Source of the DNA: Pseudopyrenochaeta lycopersici
Taxonomy: Eukaryota > Ascomycota > Dothideomycetes > Pleosporales > Pseudopyrenochaetaceae
Assembly: GCA_003313425.1 (NCBI GenBank)
Contig: NHZP01000022.1
Span: 682,001-746,000 of the forward strand
DNA length: 64,000 nt
Direction of reading: 5' to 3'
Shown in pieces: positions 1-11,966 of this stretch (within the stretch, counting starts at the first letter, position 1; the number at the start of each line of letters is the position of its first letter). The translations under genes were made by a program, and so were the position numbers. A model generated the notes under the pieces. The model searched no databases. It saw nothing but the letters and a program-made list of their open reading frames with translations, and was not told the DNA's origin.

Positions 1-3000
1 CGACGGCGTCAATGTCAAAGACCATCCTTAGGCAAGAGGATGTGCTTAGAACTGATGCCGAATTCGTCATCGAAGACCCAAATCGAGATCTGTACAGCTT
101 CGAGGGACGCGTAATGGTAGACGGCAAGCAAGCACCACTCACGCTCAACGAAATCATCTTCCGAGGAAGCATCCTTCGAAATACACCCGATGCTATTGGC
201 ATGGTCATTTACTCTGGCGAGGAGTGCCGTATCCGCATGAACGCTAACAAGAACCCTCGAATCAAGGCTCCAGCGTTGCAAGGTTTGGTCAACCGCATTG
301 TCATTCTCATCGTCGTGTTTGTGTTGGCTCTTTCCATCTTCAACGCTGTTGCTTACAAGATCTGGCAACGCCACGAAGACGACATGTGGTTTCTTTCCGA
401 CGCAACGGTCGCTTTTTTCCCAAGCTTGACGTCCTTCATCATCATGTTCAACACCATGATTCCGCTCTCCCTATATGTCAGTTTGGAAATCGTCAAGCTT
501 GCGCAGATGTTCTTCCTGCATACGGACATCGACATGTACGACCCAATCTCAGACACTCCGTGCGAACCCCGCACGTCAACAATCAACGAGGAACTTGGTC
601 AGATCAGTTACATTTTCTCCGACAAGACTGGCACGCTCACCGACAACTCGATGAAATTCCGCAAATTGAGTGTTGCAGGAGTGGCATATCTCCACGACGC
701 TGATTTACAGGACAAGCAGAAGAAGAAGTTGATACATAAAACGAGGAAGAAGGGGAAGCAGCCGGCCAAGAACAGGAAAAGCGTTCGTTCGGCGAAGGAT
801 GTCTTACCTGAGGAACCAGCGACGCCTGGTGTCGAGATCGGCGAACCGACAGACGGCGTGGAAGAGGCGACAGCCTCGCAATGGCGATCCAATGCAAGGC
901 CCGGCAAAGCTTCACGACAATACCGAACCCAAGACATGCTCGCCTATATACAAAGGAAACCGCACACTCCATTCTCGAAGAAGGCTCGCATGTTCCTCCT
1001 TTCCCTCGCGCTGTGCCACACCTGTCTCCCTGAAATCCAAGAAAATGGCGAAACGCATTTCATGGCCTCTTCTCCTGATGAACTCGCTCTTGTGCAGGCA
1101 GCACAAGATATGGGCTTCTTGCTCATCAACCGCGACGTGCATACCATCACCCTGAAGATGATGCCTTCTGGACCAGATGGTGAACCTGTTCTCGAGAAAT
1201 ATGAGATTCTGGATGTTATTGAGTTCTCCAGCAAGCGGAAGAGGATGTCAATCGTTCTTCGCTTCCCGGATGGCCGTGTCTGTATCATGTGCAAGGGTGC
1301 TGACTCTATCGTTATGCAACGCTTGAAGCTGGCTACGCTTGCCAACAAGAAGATGGTCGAGATCGAGCGCCGTGCTAATAAGCGGAAGAGCATGGAAGCA
1401 CAGCATGCAATTGCTCGAATGAGTGAACAACTTGAGCGCAAGAGCAGCATAGGAGGCCGTAAGAGCAGCGTCGGTGGACGGAAGAGCTTGACGTTTGGTC
1501 AGAGTGCTAGGGCTAGTCTGAATCTAGGCAGACCGTCTCTTGCAAGGAGCAGCATAGGTGGTCGCGGTTCGCAATCTGCGCGAGATGAGATGGACCAGTG
1601 GCTGCGCCAGCGTGAGAACGATCACCTCGACATTGAATCCATTGATGAAGATTCGCCAATGCAGACTCCTCGCCAATCAGGCCTCGATCGCTTCTCCATG
1701 GCTTTCTCGGAAGCGCGCAGCTCGATGCAGCTAGAGGAGATGGAGGCCATGGTTGACGAGAACATTGCGGGAGATGACTCGGCGGTCATCGAGCGGTGTC
1801 TTCAGCACATCAACGAGTTCGCTACAGAGGGGCTGCGCACCCTTCTTTATGGATACAAATTCCTGAACGAGGATGAGTATCAGACATGGAAGAAGGGATA
1901 TCTAGAAGCAACCACGAGTCTTGTCGACCGCACACGACTGATTGAAGAGGCCGGCGATATGATCGAACAGGATCTGGATCTTTGCGCTGCTACGGCTATT
2001 GAGGACAAGCTACAGTCAGGCGTACCAGAAGCGATTGACAAGCTTCGAAGGGCCAAGATCAAGATGTGGATGCTCACTGGCGACAAGCGCGAGACGGCTA
2101 TCAACATTGGCTATTCGTGTCGCCTTATTAAAGATTACTCCACCGTCACGGTACTGGATCACGAAACTGGTGAAGTCGAGCGTAGCATTGGCGCAGCAGT
2201 CCTAGCTATCAATGGCGGTACTGTAGCACATTCTGTTGTCGTCGTAGATGGTCAAACCCTTTCCAAGATCACAGAGGTTGAGGCTCTCGAAATGCTGTTC
2301 CACGAGCTTGCCATCCTGGCCGACTCTGTCATCTGCTGTCGTGCCTCGCCATCTCAGAAAGCGGGCTTGGTGAAGAGCATCCGCAAGCGGGTCAAGAAGA
2401 GCATTACCCTCGCCATTGGTGATGGTGCCAATGATATTGCCATGATCCAAGAAGCACATGTTGGTATTGGTATCACCGGGAAAGAGGGCTTGCAGGCAGC
2501 CAGGACGAGCGACTATTCGATCGCGCAATTCAGATTCTTGACCAAGTTGCTGCTGGTGCATGGGCGCTGGAATTATATCAGGACGTGCAAGTACACTGTT
2601 GGCACGTTCTGGAAGGAAATGGTAAGCCCCTTGTTATGAACTCAGCGCAGCTGTACTTGTGTGAACGTGGCTAATGTCATTTCGACAGCTCTTTTATCTC
2701 ACACAGGCCCTCTACCAACGCTCTGTAGGGTATACCGGCACTTCACTCTACGAATCTTGGTCCCTCTCCATGTTCAATACGCTCTTCACTTCGTTACCCG
2801 TCATCTTCATGGGCGTCTTCGAAAAAGATCTTTCTGCCTCCACACTCCTCGCCGTGCCGGAGCTGTACACGAAGGGCCAGCGCAACGGCGGCTTCAACTT
2901 CAAGGTGTACCTTGGCTGGATGTTTATGGCGTCTGCAGAAGCAATGGTAGTGTACTTTTGTATGCTGGGTTTGTATGGGCAGACGCTGTTTACGGAGGAT

Positions 3001-3711
3001 AATAGCATTTTCGCACTGGGAAGTATCACATATACGGCCGTGGTGTGGTTGATCAGTTTAAAGATGCAGTATGTACTTTTATATTCCCTTCCTTATCTCT
3101 TTTTCCACACTTCTTCTAGGTCGAAGACAATACGCTAACATCTCTTCAGGTTCATCGAAACGCACTCCAAGACAATAACAAATGGCATTGCAATCTTCCT
3201 CTCCGTCGGCGGATGGTTTCTCTGGAATATCATCCTCTCCTCAACCTACAATCCCTCCAACAAAATCTACTACGTGCGCGACACTTTCCTCCGCGGCTTC
3301 GGCGCCTCCCTAACATGGTGGCTATGTCTCATCATAATCCTCCTATCCGTCATCATATTCGAATTCGCGGTCCAGTCCCTCCGCGCCGCCTACCTCTCCA
3401 CCGACGTCGATATCTTCCAGGCCCTCGAAAAGGATCCCCTGGTCAAACGCCGCTTCGAAGAAGCAGCGAGCGCAGAACTGCAGCAGGGTTGGGACCGCAA
3501 GACGAATAAGCAGAGAGACGAGGAGATGAAGGTCAAGGAGGTTGTTGACACCATCAAGCAGAGGGAGGAGCAGAGGAGGGAGACGGAGGTAGAGAAGATT
3601 CTCAGAAACAGGGTCGACAAGGCAGATGGGCACGCAGCCGAGGGCGTGGGTGGGGGAGAAGAGGTGGATAGAGTATTAAGTCGAGGATTTGGTCATGTTC
3701 GACCGCAGTAG
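1..3711 (+). CDS. P4-type phospholipid flippase, Dnf3-like (5' truncated)
   Basis: Aminophospholipid-transporting P4 ATPase that would flip lipids to the cytosolic leaflet of Golgi/endosome/plasma membranes. Exons <1-2621, 2689-3068 and 3150-3711; both introns have GT..AG ends and keep the frame. The reading frame is open to base 1 and the usual N-terminal membrane part is missing, so the true start lies outside the window; the ATG at 12 is internal. Seen: phosphorylation motif DKTGTLTDN (fragment residue about 204), the hinge MLTGDKRETAINIG, GDGANDIAMIQEAHVG (about 803), then several hydrophobic helices in exons 2-3 and a charged C-terminal tail (about 3490-3711). DKTGTLTDN, rather than a C or R after LT, favours the Dnf3 branch over Dnf1/2 or Drs2. 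A serine-rich insert with repeated SSIGGRKS/SSVGGRKS lies in the cytosolic loop (about residues 477-520). Family assignment is firm, subfamily moderately so. Confidence 0.92.
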
Positions 3712-5873
3712 CTACGCATGAAGGCGGGGGGACTTTTACTGTCATGTTGCATGGTTTTGGCGTGGCGTTTGGAGCGTCTTTTTCCACATTGTATCTACTG
3801 TACGAATTGCTTTTGTTGTCGCATCTGGGCTTTTATGAGCGGGGAAAGACATGTTTGATACCAACTTTTTTTTTACATGAAACTTTGTTCCACCGTCCCT
3901 TCGCATATGTGTTTCTTGTTTCTGTTGCATGAGTGCTTGGGATGGAGTGGTTAGTATTGTGTACATATATGTGGAAAAATTCATCTTCTGTATGCATGCC
4001 TTTCAAGAGATTCTATATGACTTGAGCGAAAGCTGGGAATCTGATTTTGAAGATAAGTTGGGCACAATGACGAAAATTTGCTGTAGTGACAGTCGACTGG
4101 AGTATGCATGTCGTCCTGTTCGTTGTGATGTTGCCAGTAGTGATGTATCTCACATCGAGCAGATGAGGAAAATCCAATGCGCCTTTCCTGAACGAGGACG
4201 TTCGGATATTCAGAACAGAGAGTGGTGCAACGCTTTTTCTGGACGTTTGGCGAATGTACTGTGATTCTTTGCATTTGATAGTAGGTCTTGCCATGTGCTA
4301 CAGATTGCTGCTCCAAACAACCTCGATATAAGCAGACAGACATAATAGCAACGCAGTCCATGCTTACCCATATATATTTATCCCTATGGCCAATGCCAGC
4401 TGCATTCAGAAAGCATAGTTCTGGCATCAATGCAACAAGTTAAATCGAAGCTAGTCGGAGTGACTATTTTCAAATAGAAGAAAATTGAAGAATGTGAATA
4501 TGTTTCGTTCTTGTGTATCTATGCACTCTAATTAACAGATGTCACTTCTCACTTCTGGACTTAGAAAGGGATGTAGACTGCTCTGGAATTTTGGACATTA
4601 TGAAATTTTGACTTTGAGGAGCAGATCTGTTTTTTAAAACAATATTGAGAAGCTCTATGACTCCAGAATCTCTGAAATCTTGAATAAAGATTTCCACACA
4701 GAGATCATTGAGTGGCTAGCTACCAAATCCAACTCCACACCGTATAAGTTCTTTTGATTATAGTCACACCTGTAAGAAAACATGGTTCCTACTTTTGATT
4801 TATTCTCTACCTCCATGTCTATATAAACTCTTCCCCAGCCCTCGTGGTGAAGGAATTTCAACCAAAGACACCCATTCTATCAGGTTGAACACAGTTCTCA
4901 CGTGAATTCCACGCAAGTCCCTATCAAAGCCGTTGTCGAATCGATCTTACGTCCAGGAACGCTTTCATCAGCGCAGAGCCATTCCGCTTCTCTCTCTGCA
5001 GCTACGTCCATGTGAAAGACAGATATAGACACGTGATTACTATCGTACGTTGTCGGCAATCCCGTCTACGGACGACCAGTCAGAGGACAGGGGAACAAAT
5101 TGCAAAAGTGGTCGACCATATATTACATTATTGACAATCTCATATTTTGGGTCCGCTTGTCGCTATCTAGCTACGCTGGGTTTAGCACTGGGCGTCTGGA
5201 GATTGGCATTGCTTATTTTGTTTGTACTCTCGCTTGAGATAAACCCCGTCTCTTCGCGCTGACGGATGGGGAATCGATTGGCTAGCATTGCTTGTTTCAC
5301 TCTTGTACCAGGGATAGAGAAAGCAGTACGCCTCAGCATAAATGTTACTTTTGGCAATCTATGCGCTGCAAGATTGACTTCGTAAAGTGTAGCGGTCGCA
5401 TATACGATGCGGCTCAAATGTTAATGAACATCGTCCTGCTCTGCCTTTGATACACACTACTTAGTAGTGCAACTCAAGGACGTTCCAAAAGGCGCAATGT
5501 AAGTTTTGAAGTTAAATTATGGAGTTTGTACAGTGATCCATGTCAATGCCGTTGCACCTAAGCATATAATATATAAGAAACAATGCGGAGGTTGAAACAT
5601 CGCTTGGTGTATCTTTGACGATCGCTTGGACGATCAGCATGTAAGACCGTTAAGCTGATCGACGTAATTTCCATTTACCGATGGAATCCAGCAAGTGGAT
5701 CGTGGCACGTACATTGGTCCGGCATAACCCCGCTATCGGCGATACGAAGTGTTCAGACATCTCAATAGAAGACTAGTCACTCGATCGTAGACTGGATAGA
5801 TCCTATTCACGTGCTCGAAAGTTTGTGGGAAAAGGATGCCTTCGGGGTTATTCTTCAAAGACTAATACTCATT
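3712..5873. other. Intergenic region, no gene recognised
   Basis: Stretch between the 3' ends of two convergent genes. Only short, unconserved open frames are present on either strand. AT-rich runs and short TA-rich motifs occur, for instance around 5560-5580. I see no repeat array, tRNA or transposon remnant that I can support. Confidence 0.6.
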
Positions 5874-7334
5874 CTAAGATGCCCAGCCATCCCATTCTGC
5901 ATAGATCCGTTTCAGGCGTGAATGCTCAGCTGGGCCAGCGAATATCGAATCTATAGCTCCCTCACACAGCTTTTTGATTTCATTGCGATTGAGATTGAAG
6001 TGTTGCGCAGCGAGATAATATTCTTGAGACAAAGGGCTGCAGAAGACGCCAACATCATCAGTCTATAATTTGTAAGCTCATTGTTTCAATGGGTAGCCAC
6101 GCTCAAACGCACGGAAAGAGCCACTGGAACGTTGGTTTGCCTCCACATTCCGAAGTGGTGGTCAGAGTATGTGCCAGGGATCATCTTGGCGTGGACATTG
6201 CAGCTCAAGCAGAGTTCGACGCCAATGTTCTGTTCCTCGATGATGCTACGGAATTCTTCTTTTACTTGTATAACATGACCAAGTCTGTCGGGCTTCCATG
6301 AGAGTAGGGTCTGCAACTCCAAGTCTGAGGCTGAAACCTCGTCCTCTGCGAAATGCAGTGTAATTTTAAGGCCTACAGCTTTCGCTCGTGCGAAGGAAGA
6401 CGTGAAGATGGCGACGTTGCCTTTAGCAGGGTCGCCGCAGAGGTCTACTCCAACTACGCCAGCTGACTGGTACTTGATAGCGAGGTCGACCACTTCTTCA
6501 GCTTCTTCTACAGTGTTTCGGCGATCAATGGACAGGATCAAAAAAGCCCGCATAGTATTCGCGCTATGATCGTTGTGCGCCTTGAGTATGCTCAGCACGG
6601 TTTGGGCATAGTTTTCTTTTGTGACGCCGGTTCCAGGCATTGCCCTTGGCGTGGTTCGAAGCTCTAGGTAGACCACGCCATCTGCCTGAAAGTCTTGCAA
6701 GACTGCCTTGGTGGAATACCTGGGCTTGATCAATTGAAATCACCATGCACGTTGAAGACATACTCGATGCTGGGGAGATCGTTGCAAAGCCTATAAATGT
6801 AGGACGAGAACAGAGGGAAGAACCTGGAGGTCGGCGTTAGTCGCCTGCGTTGTCAAACAATGTTTGCTTGAGAAGCCGCATGAAACAGGCGTGGGATGCG
6901 AGGCGTCAGAAACGAAAGGGATGTAGTCGTGTGCTCGCGGTTTAACTCGAACATGATTCGAGCTAGCTGAGTATCGGAGCCCATGCACGGCAGCTCTTAC
7001 AGCGATAATCCTGAGTCAAGGGGGCGGATCAAACATTCTGCCTACGTTTTGATGTCATAGTCGAGCTTGCTGGCCGGCATGGCCGTCAACGGGTCCTGCA
7101 GAGGCCAGTCGGGCTGGCGGGCTTTTCTGGCCTCCCATATTGCGTGCAGACACTGTCTGGAGATGCTGCCGGTAAGGTGGGCGTGCAGCTGAGTGGTTTG
7201 GTGCAATTAGCAGGCGCGAGCCAAAGTCTATGCTTTCTTGGCCCCTGGCGGTCGAAATCAGGGGAGGTTGGTACCTCAACTTTGGGCAGCCGGCGGGCAA
7301 AGGCAATATGGACCGGGGCCGGGTCAGCAGCCAT
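5874..7334 (-). CDS. ADAL-type adenosine deaminase-like protein (probable N6-methyl-AMP deaminase)
   Basis: Member of the adenosine/AMP deaminase metal-dependent hydrolase superfamily, closest to the ADAL/MAPDA branch that deaminates N6-methyl-AMP. Five exons, in coding order: 7334-7275, 7188-7046, 6823-6764, 6719-6113, 6062-5874; every junction is GT..AG and in frame, giving 352 residues, very near the usual ADAL length of about 355. Zinc/catalytic residues are in place: LHAHLTG (residues 21-27), HFAEDE (about 210-215), RLGH, and TDDVG created by the last splice (about 291). The conserved ELCLSCNVHAKM segment is present. The start at 7334 was chosen because MAADPAP precedes the conserved RLPKVE directly; the frame stays open upstream to 7520 but with GC-rich, non-conserved sequence. 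It is divergent from the G-beta gene. Confidence 0.9.
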
Positions 7335-8037
7335 TGCGGCACGACGGGAGGGCTGCTGTATTGGTGGCGCGCGTGAGGGTTCTCGAAAAGCTCGTCGAAG
7401 TCGACCGTCGTCTGCGCCGTTCTGGCGACGAGGTGCCTCTGCCATGGGCGCGGACGCGGTCAGGGTTCCAATTTGGCGCTGCCGAGCCACGGGCGAATGA
7501 GAGGCGAGGTACCGCCCCAAAAGAGGAGGTGCGCTGCAGGAGATTGCGCGCGCGCGCCTTCTTCATCAGTTCATCGCATTCACTCCGCGCCGCCCACACC
7601 CTCTACGCTGCTGCACACTCCCGGCGCTCTCGCAGCCAGCTTTCCAATCAACACACGGTCCCCCCCGCATTGTTGGCAGTGCCCATTGTTGTCCGCTGCG
7701 ACCAGAGCGCAACCGCCCTTTGACTTGCTGGTGTTTCTCGGCTAAGGCCAAGCTCACCCCCGGGCCGCTCTCGTACCTCTCCCATCTCCTGCGCTCCGCT
7801 GCAACGCTCCCATCCCCAAGCCCCCACGACCGTTGACCACGGCCGTCTCCTCTGCGCAAGCAATTGCTCCTGCCCTGCGCGCATCTGTCGCCATTGCTGC
7901 CCGCCCTCGCCCGCCGTCCTAGTCCGTGCCTCGGTGTCCGGGCTGCCGCACTCCCTGCGCCCCCTGGATCTGCCTGTCTCGTCGCCTCGCGCTTTCGCGG
8001 CCACTCCCCTCTCCCCGTCCCACCGCTACCGCAGAGC
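7335..8037. promoter_or_regulatory. Divergent promoter region between the ADAL-like and G-beta genes
   Basis: About 700 bases separate the two start codons on opposite strands. The half nearest G-beta (about 7560-8037) is strongly pyrimidine-rich, as is common in fungal promoters and 5' leaders. Open frames here are long only because of high GC content and have no family resemblance. Confidence 0.55.
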
Positions 8038-9348
8038 ATGGCCGACATGAACCAAGAATCCATCCAGCAGAAGATCCAGATCGCCCGACGCGATGCGGAG
8101 GCCCTCAAGGACAGGATAAAACGGAAGAAGGACGAGCTTGCTGACACAACCCGTACGTCCTGCCCCCGGCCCTTCTCGTCCGCTGCCTCTCCCGCCTGCC
8201 CACTGCTAACACACGCTGCCCAGTTCGCGATGTCGCCAGAGACCGCGTCGAGGCCCTGCCGCGCCTCACCATGAAGACGAAGCGCACCCTCAAGGGCCAT
8301 CTCGCCAAAATCTACGCCATGCACTGGTCCACGGACCGACGGCATCTCGTCTCGGCCTCGCAAGACGGCAAGCTCATCATCTGGGACGCATACACAACCA
8401 ACAAGGTCCACGCCATCCCCCTCCGCTCATCATGGGTCATGACCTGCGCCTACTCGCCCTCGGGCAACTACGTCGCCTGCGGTGGCCTCGACAACATCTG
8501 CTCCATCTACAATCTCTCCGCCCGAGAAGGCCCAACACGCGTCGCACGAGAGCTGTCTGGCCACTCAGGCTACCTGAGTTGCTGCCGGTTTATCAGCGAC
8601 AAGCGCATCCTGACCTCTTCCGGCGACATGACCTGCGTGCTCTGGGACCTGGAAACTGGCTCCAAGGTACACGAGTTCGCCGACCATCTCGGAGACGTCA
8701 TGAGCTTGAGCATCAACCCCCTCGATCACAACCAGTTTGTCTCTGGTGCTTGTGACGCGTTTGCGAAGCTGTGGGACATCCGACAGCAGAAGTGTGTCCA
8801 GACCTTCGCCGCCCACGATTCGGATATCAACGCCATCCAGTTCTTCCCCAACGGCAATGCCTTTGGTACTGGCTCAGACGATGCTTCCTGCCGTCTCTTC
8901 GACATCCGCGCCGATCGTGAGCTAGCGTCGTATCAGGTATGCTGCCACCCCCTCCTCTCCACATCGGAGAGTGTATTGCTTTTTTTCTATTACTAATAAA
9001 CATTGGGGTATAGATTCCCGAACCTGTCTGCGGTATTACATCTGTAGCCTTCTCCGTCTCTGGTCGACTGCTGTTTGCAGGCTACGACGATTTCGAGTGC
9101 AAGGTGAGTGCTGCATGAACAAGACCCGTTGCGGGCAGCCACTCTAACAACACAATCCTAGGTATGGGACGTACTGCGCGGCGAGCGTGTAGGCACATTG
9201 CAAGGACACGACAACCGAGTCAGCTGTCTCGGTGTAAGTAACGACGCGCTCAGTCTTTGCACGGGCTCCTGGGACTCGATGGTAAGTTTCACTCGTATTC
9301 GATCTGTCACACGAAGCTGACTTGGCACAGCTCCGTATCTGGGCATAA
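8038..9348 (+). CDS. Heterotrimeric G-protein beta subunit
   Basis: WD40-propeller G-beta subunit (SfaD/MGB1/GNB1 family) that pairs with G-gamma and transmits receptor signals controlling growth, conidiation and virulence in fungi. Exons 8038-8152, 8224-8936, 9014-9103, 9162-9281 and 9331-9348, all GT..AG and in frame, giving 351 residues. Seen: an N-terminal amphipathic coiled-coil ([19 protein letters not shown]), the seven-bladed repeat series with conserved GH...WD units (for example [32 protein letters not shown]), and a C-terminus LRIWA completed by an 18-base last exon. The CAG|GT-like bases at about 9235 are read through, because the sequence after them ([14 protein letters not shown]) is conserved G-beta sequence. 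The start at 8038 gives the family N-terminus; a second ATG follows at 8047. The phosducin-like gene lies 2.6 kb downstream. Confidence 0.96.
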
Positions 9349-10676
9349 TAGAAGCAACCCACAACATACAATATGCGACGCCATGTGACGATGTAACTAC
9401 GACCGTGTGCGCGCACCCTTAATTTTGGCAACCGACGATGGCAATGTTTCCTTCCCAACTTGCTTGACATAGCATACCTACCATCATCTGCATGCAACTT
9501 CAGACCGGGAGAACTCTGGACGCGAAGGCCTGGCATCATCATAATATACCAATCTGTTGGAACACATCGATGCGGTTATCGCGTTATCTGGTGGACAGGC
9601 GCCCGGAATTTTTGTGCTCGACTTGTTCTTTCCTTCCATACCACTACTGCTGTTCTATTCTATTTCGTCGACAACATTTGTCTTAGTATCCGGGCCGGCT
9701 GTTCTGCGTACATGAGTAGTTTGCCTATCTACCCAAATCTTCTCCCGACCATACCTCCCCCTTTCCTTGCCTGATTATGAAAAAGCGACCAGTTGTCTTT
9801 GCACTTGAGCGTGGGAAGAAGGGGATGCGTGCAAGACGGTTCTTCTGTATGTTTTCGGATTTATCGTGCGGCGGTTTGGTGGTGGCGGTGGGGATCATGG
9901 TGTCAAGTGCGAAAGGAGGCAATGTATGATTCTCTGGGTTGTGCGACGATGTCTCTGGGCGTGATGAGGCAGGATGGTAGTCAGTCAGTCTTCGAATACC
10001 TTCTCAAGCTTAACGCTACGGCTCTTTCTTGTGCCACTGTGAATACGACATAGTTTTAATTTTTGGTTTTCGACCATGGTCTTGCATCATTGCGTGCGCC
10101 TACCACTTGGGACCAAGAGAGTGAGGGTCGGTCTTCCTGGTTGCTTGGCAGCATCGGAGTCAGCGAACGAAGCTGCCCAGACATGTCAAATGATTGTCAT
10201 GCCAAACAGTACCAGCGCATCACGACAAAAGAATGACACGGCTCATCTCCTCCCAACTCCACGACTCACCGCCATGTCACAGCACATCCTTCTGGTTGAC
10301 AATGGTCACGACGCTGGCGCATCCATGTTAGCCGCACGCTTAGGCCAGCTCGTATGGAATGGAAGGAGCGACCTTCCACGCGTCTTCTAGAAATCGTCGA
10401 GAAGATTATGCAACGCCTGTGGCGGCTACAACCAATTTCCTTTTACCTTTTACCTTTTACTCATCCAAAGCATCTGCTCGAGCGCGTCTTGTCAACAGGC
10501 AGGGATGAGAGTGGTTCGCCAATCTTTGTGGCATGGACCTGCAATAGGGTTCGTTGATGTTGTGGCAAATTAAGACGACGATGCGTTCGGATGTCAAACC
10601 GAAAAGAAGCGGATATGCTTTACTCCGACAGTCATATTGGTTGGGTGATACGAGGGGGACTGTTCAGGGGGATGAT

Positions 10677-10710
10677 GGTACCTAGTGCTCGGTACCTAGG
10701 TACCTAGGTA
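10677..10710. repeat. GGTACCTAG short tandem/interspersed repeat
   Basis: GGTACCTAG occurs at 10677-10685, and GGTACCTAGGTACCTAGGTA fills 10691-10710. The unit contains overlapping palindromes (GGTACC and CCTAGG). Function unknown. Confidence 0.8.
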
Positions 10711-10744
10711 GCCTTAAAAGGGGGTCCAGCACGTTGACGGGCGA

Positions 10745-10954
10745 TACCATTGTGGCGGTAAATTGATCACAGCAGTAGAATCAGAGGCCAGCTCATCCTC
10801 GTGCCGCAACCCCGGTCAATGATGCTCGTATTTGACTCACCAGGCAGAATGGCATTTGGCTCCAGGGCGACCGTTATGGAACGCCCGGCATGTTGTCTCA
10901 ACGAGGAACGCTCACGAAGCACTACCATAGCGGCGGTAAATTGGGCACACGCAG
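10745..10954. repeat. Two-copy direct repeat with core GGCGGTAAATTG
   Basis: TACCAT-nnn-GGCGGTAAATTG-nn-CAC...CAG is found at about 10745-10775 and again at about 10923-10954. The 12-base core and the TACCAT flank are identical and the spacing between them is conserved, so this is unlikely to be a chance match. CGG-containing cores are typical targets of fungal Zn2Cys6 factors, so a regulatory role is possible but not shown. Confidence 0.65.
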
Positions 10955-11966
10955 GAGCCGCACAACGAATATTCACAGAGGATGCTTAAGAGCATGTCAT
11001 GCACGTGGCATTAATGCTCCCCAATAATGGCCGTGCTCCCCAATTTTAGTCGCATCCAACGCCGGGCTACAGGGCTGACTCCTGCTTCAGGAAGAAGCTC
11101 GAGCCGACGCAGGAGAATAACAAGGAGAATAAAATGACGTTTCTAGAAAACCCATGGAAGCACTTGCGGTCAGGACGTCAGGACCAGGGGTGAGCTGGCA
11201 GGAGAAGCGGTGTCTGCAGGACGCGTGATCGCGCAAGAGTTGCCCTGGTTGCTGGCAGCCAAATTCACTGGACCTAGAGGGCTGCATGAACTTTGGTACC
11301 CTAGGGCCACCGAAACCAGAAAAAAGAAGTGCGTGTTAAGGAGAAGAAAGTAATACTCGGCTCTGACAGGCCAGCGGAGCCAAACAGCCAGGCTTCCAGC
11401 AACATGAAGATGTGACAGCTTATCGGTTGATACTGAAAAGGCGTAGCAGACTGCGTTTCAGCAACCGGCATGAAGCGGCACCTTGTCACGGCCCCAATTG
11501 GGCGATGAGCAGTGAGGGCGTTTCGCACTCGAGGGTCCGTTTCAGGAGCGCCGCTTGCTTCGCCTATCTTGACGATCCTAGGGCTCCTCATCGCGTGTCC
11601 AAATGGCCCGCCTATGTCCTAAAACAGCAACAGTCATGGGTATCCCTATCTCAATTGCAGCGAGGCCACGCCGTACGAGCGCTTCGGTGAATATAGTGGT
11701 GCTCAGGCAAGTAATCCCTACCCTGTCGCATCCAATCACGTCCTGAAACCGACGCTGCTTTTCCAAAATAGACCGGCCACGCGCCAAGCCCGTCAGACGT
11801 GCAAGCATCCCAGACGACCCAAACTGACCACCAGGACCTTGCTGCTTTCTCCATTTTACCAGCACGTCGTCACCACCAAGCAGGTAGCCAGTGGCCCCCC
11901 GTATACAAATACTCCCGGAACCCGCGACTCAGCCGCGTCTTTTCTCTCTTCTTTTTTTCTTTCGTC

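Larger units (their letters stand above)
9349..11966. other. Intergenic region with several short direct repeats
   Basis: No protein-coding gene recognised. It contains a CCTTTTA tandem (about 10439-10460), GGTACCTAG repeats (10677-10710), two copies of a roughly 30-base element with core GGCGGTAAATTG (about 10745-10775 and 10923-10954), a CACGTG palindrome (11002-11007) and an 11-base direct repeat TGCTCCCCAAT (11015-11025 and 11034-11044). The right half is presumably the promoter of the phosducin-like gene. Confidence 0.6.

Noticed and set aside
12..14. ATG at base 12 as the flippase start
   Set aside because: The frame is open upstream to base 1, and the protein would lack the N-terminal membrane helices and actuator part found in all P4 ATPases.
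7086..7520. Longer GC-rich frames over the ADAL-like gene and its promoter
   Set aside because: Explained by base composition; the spliced five-exon model accounts for all conserved residues.
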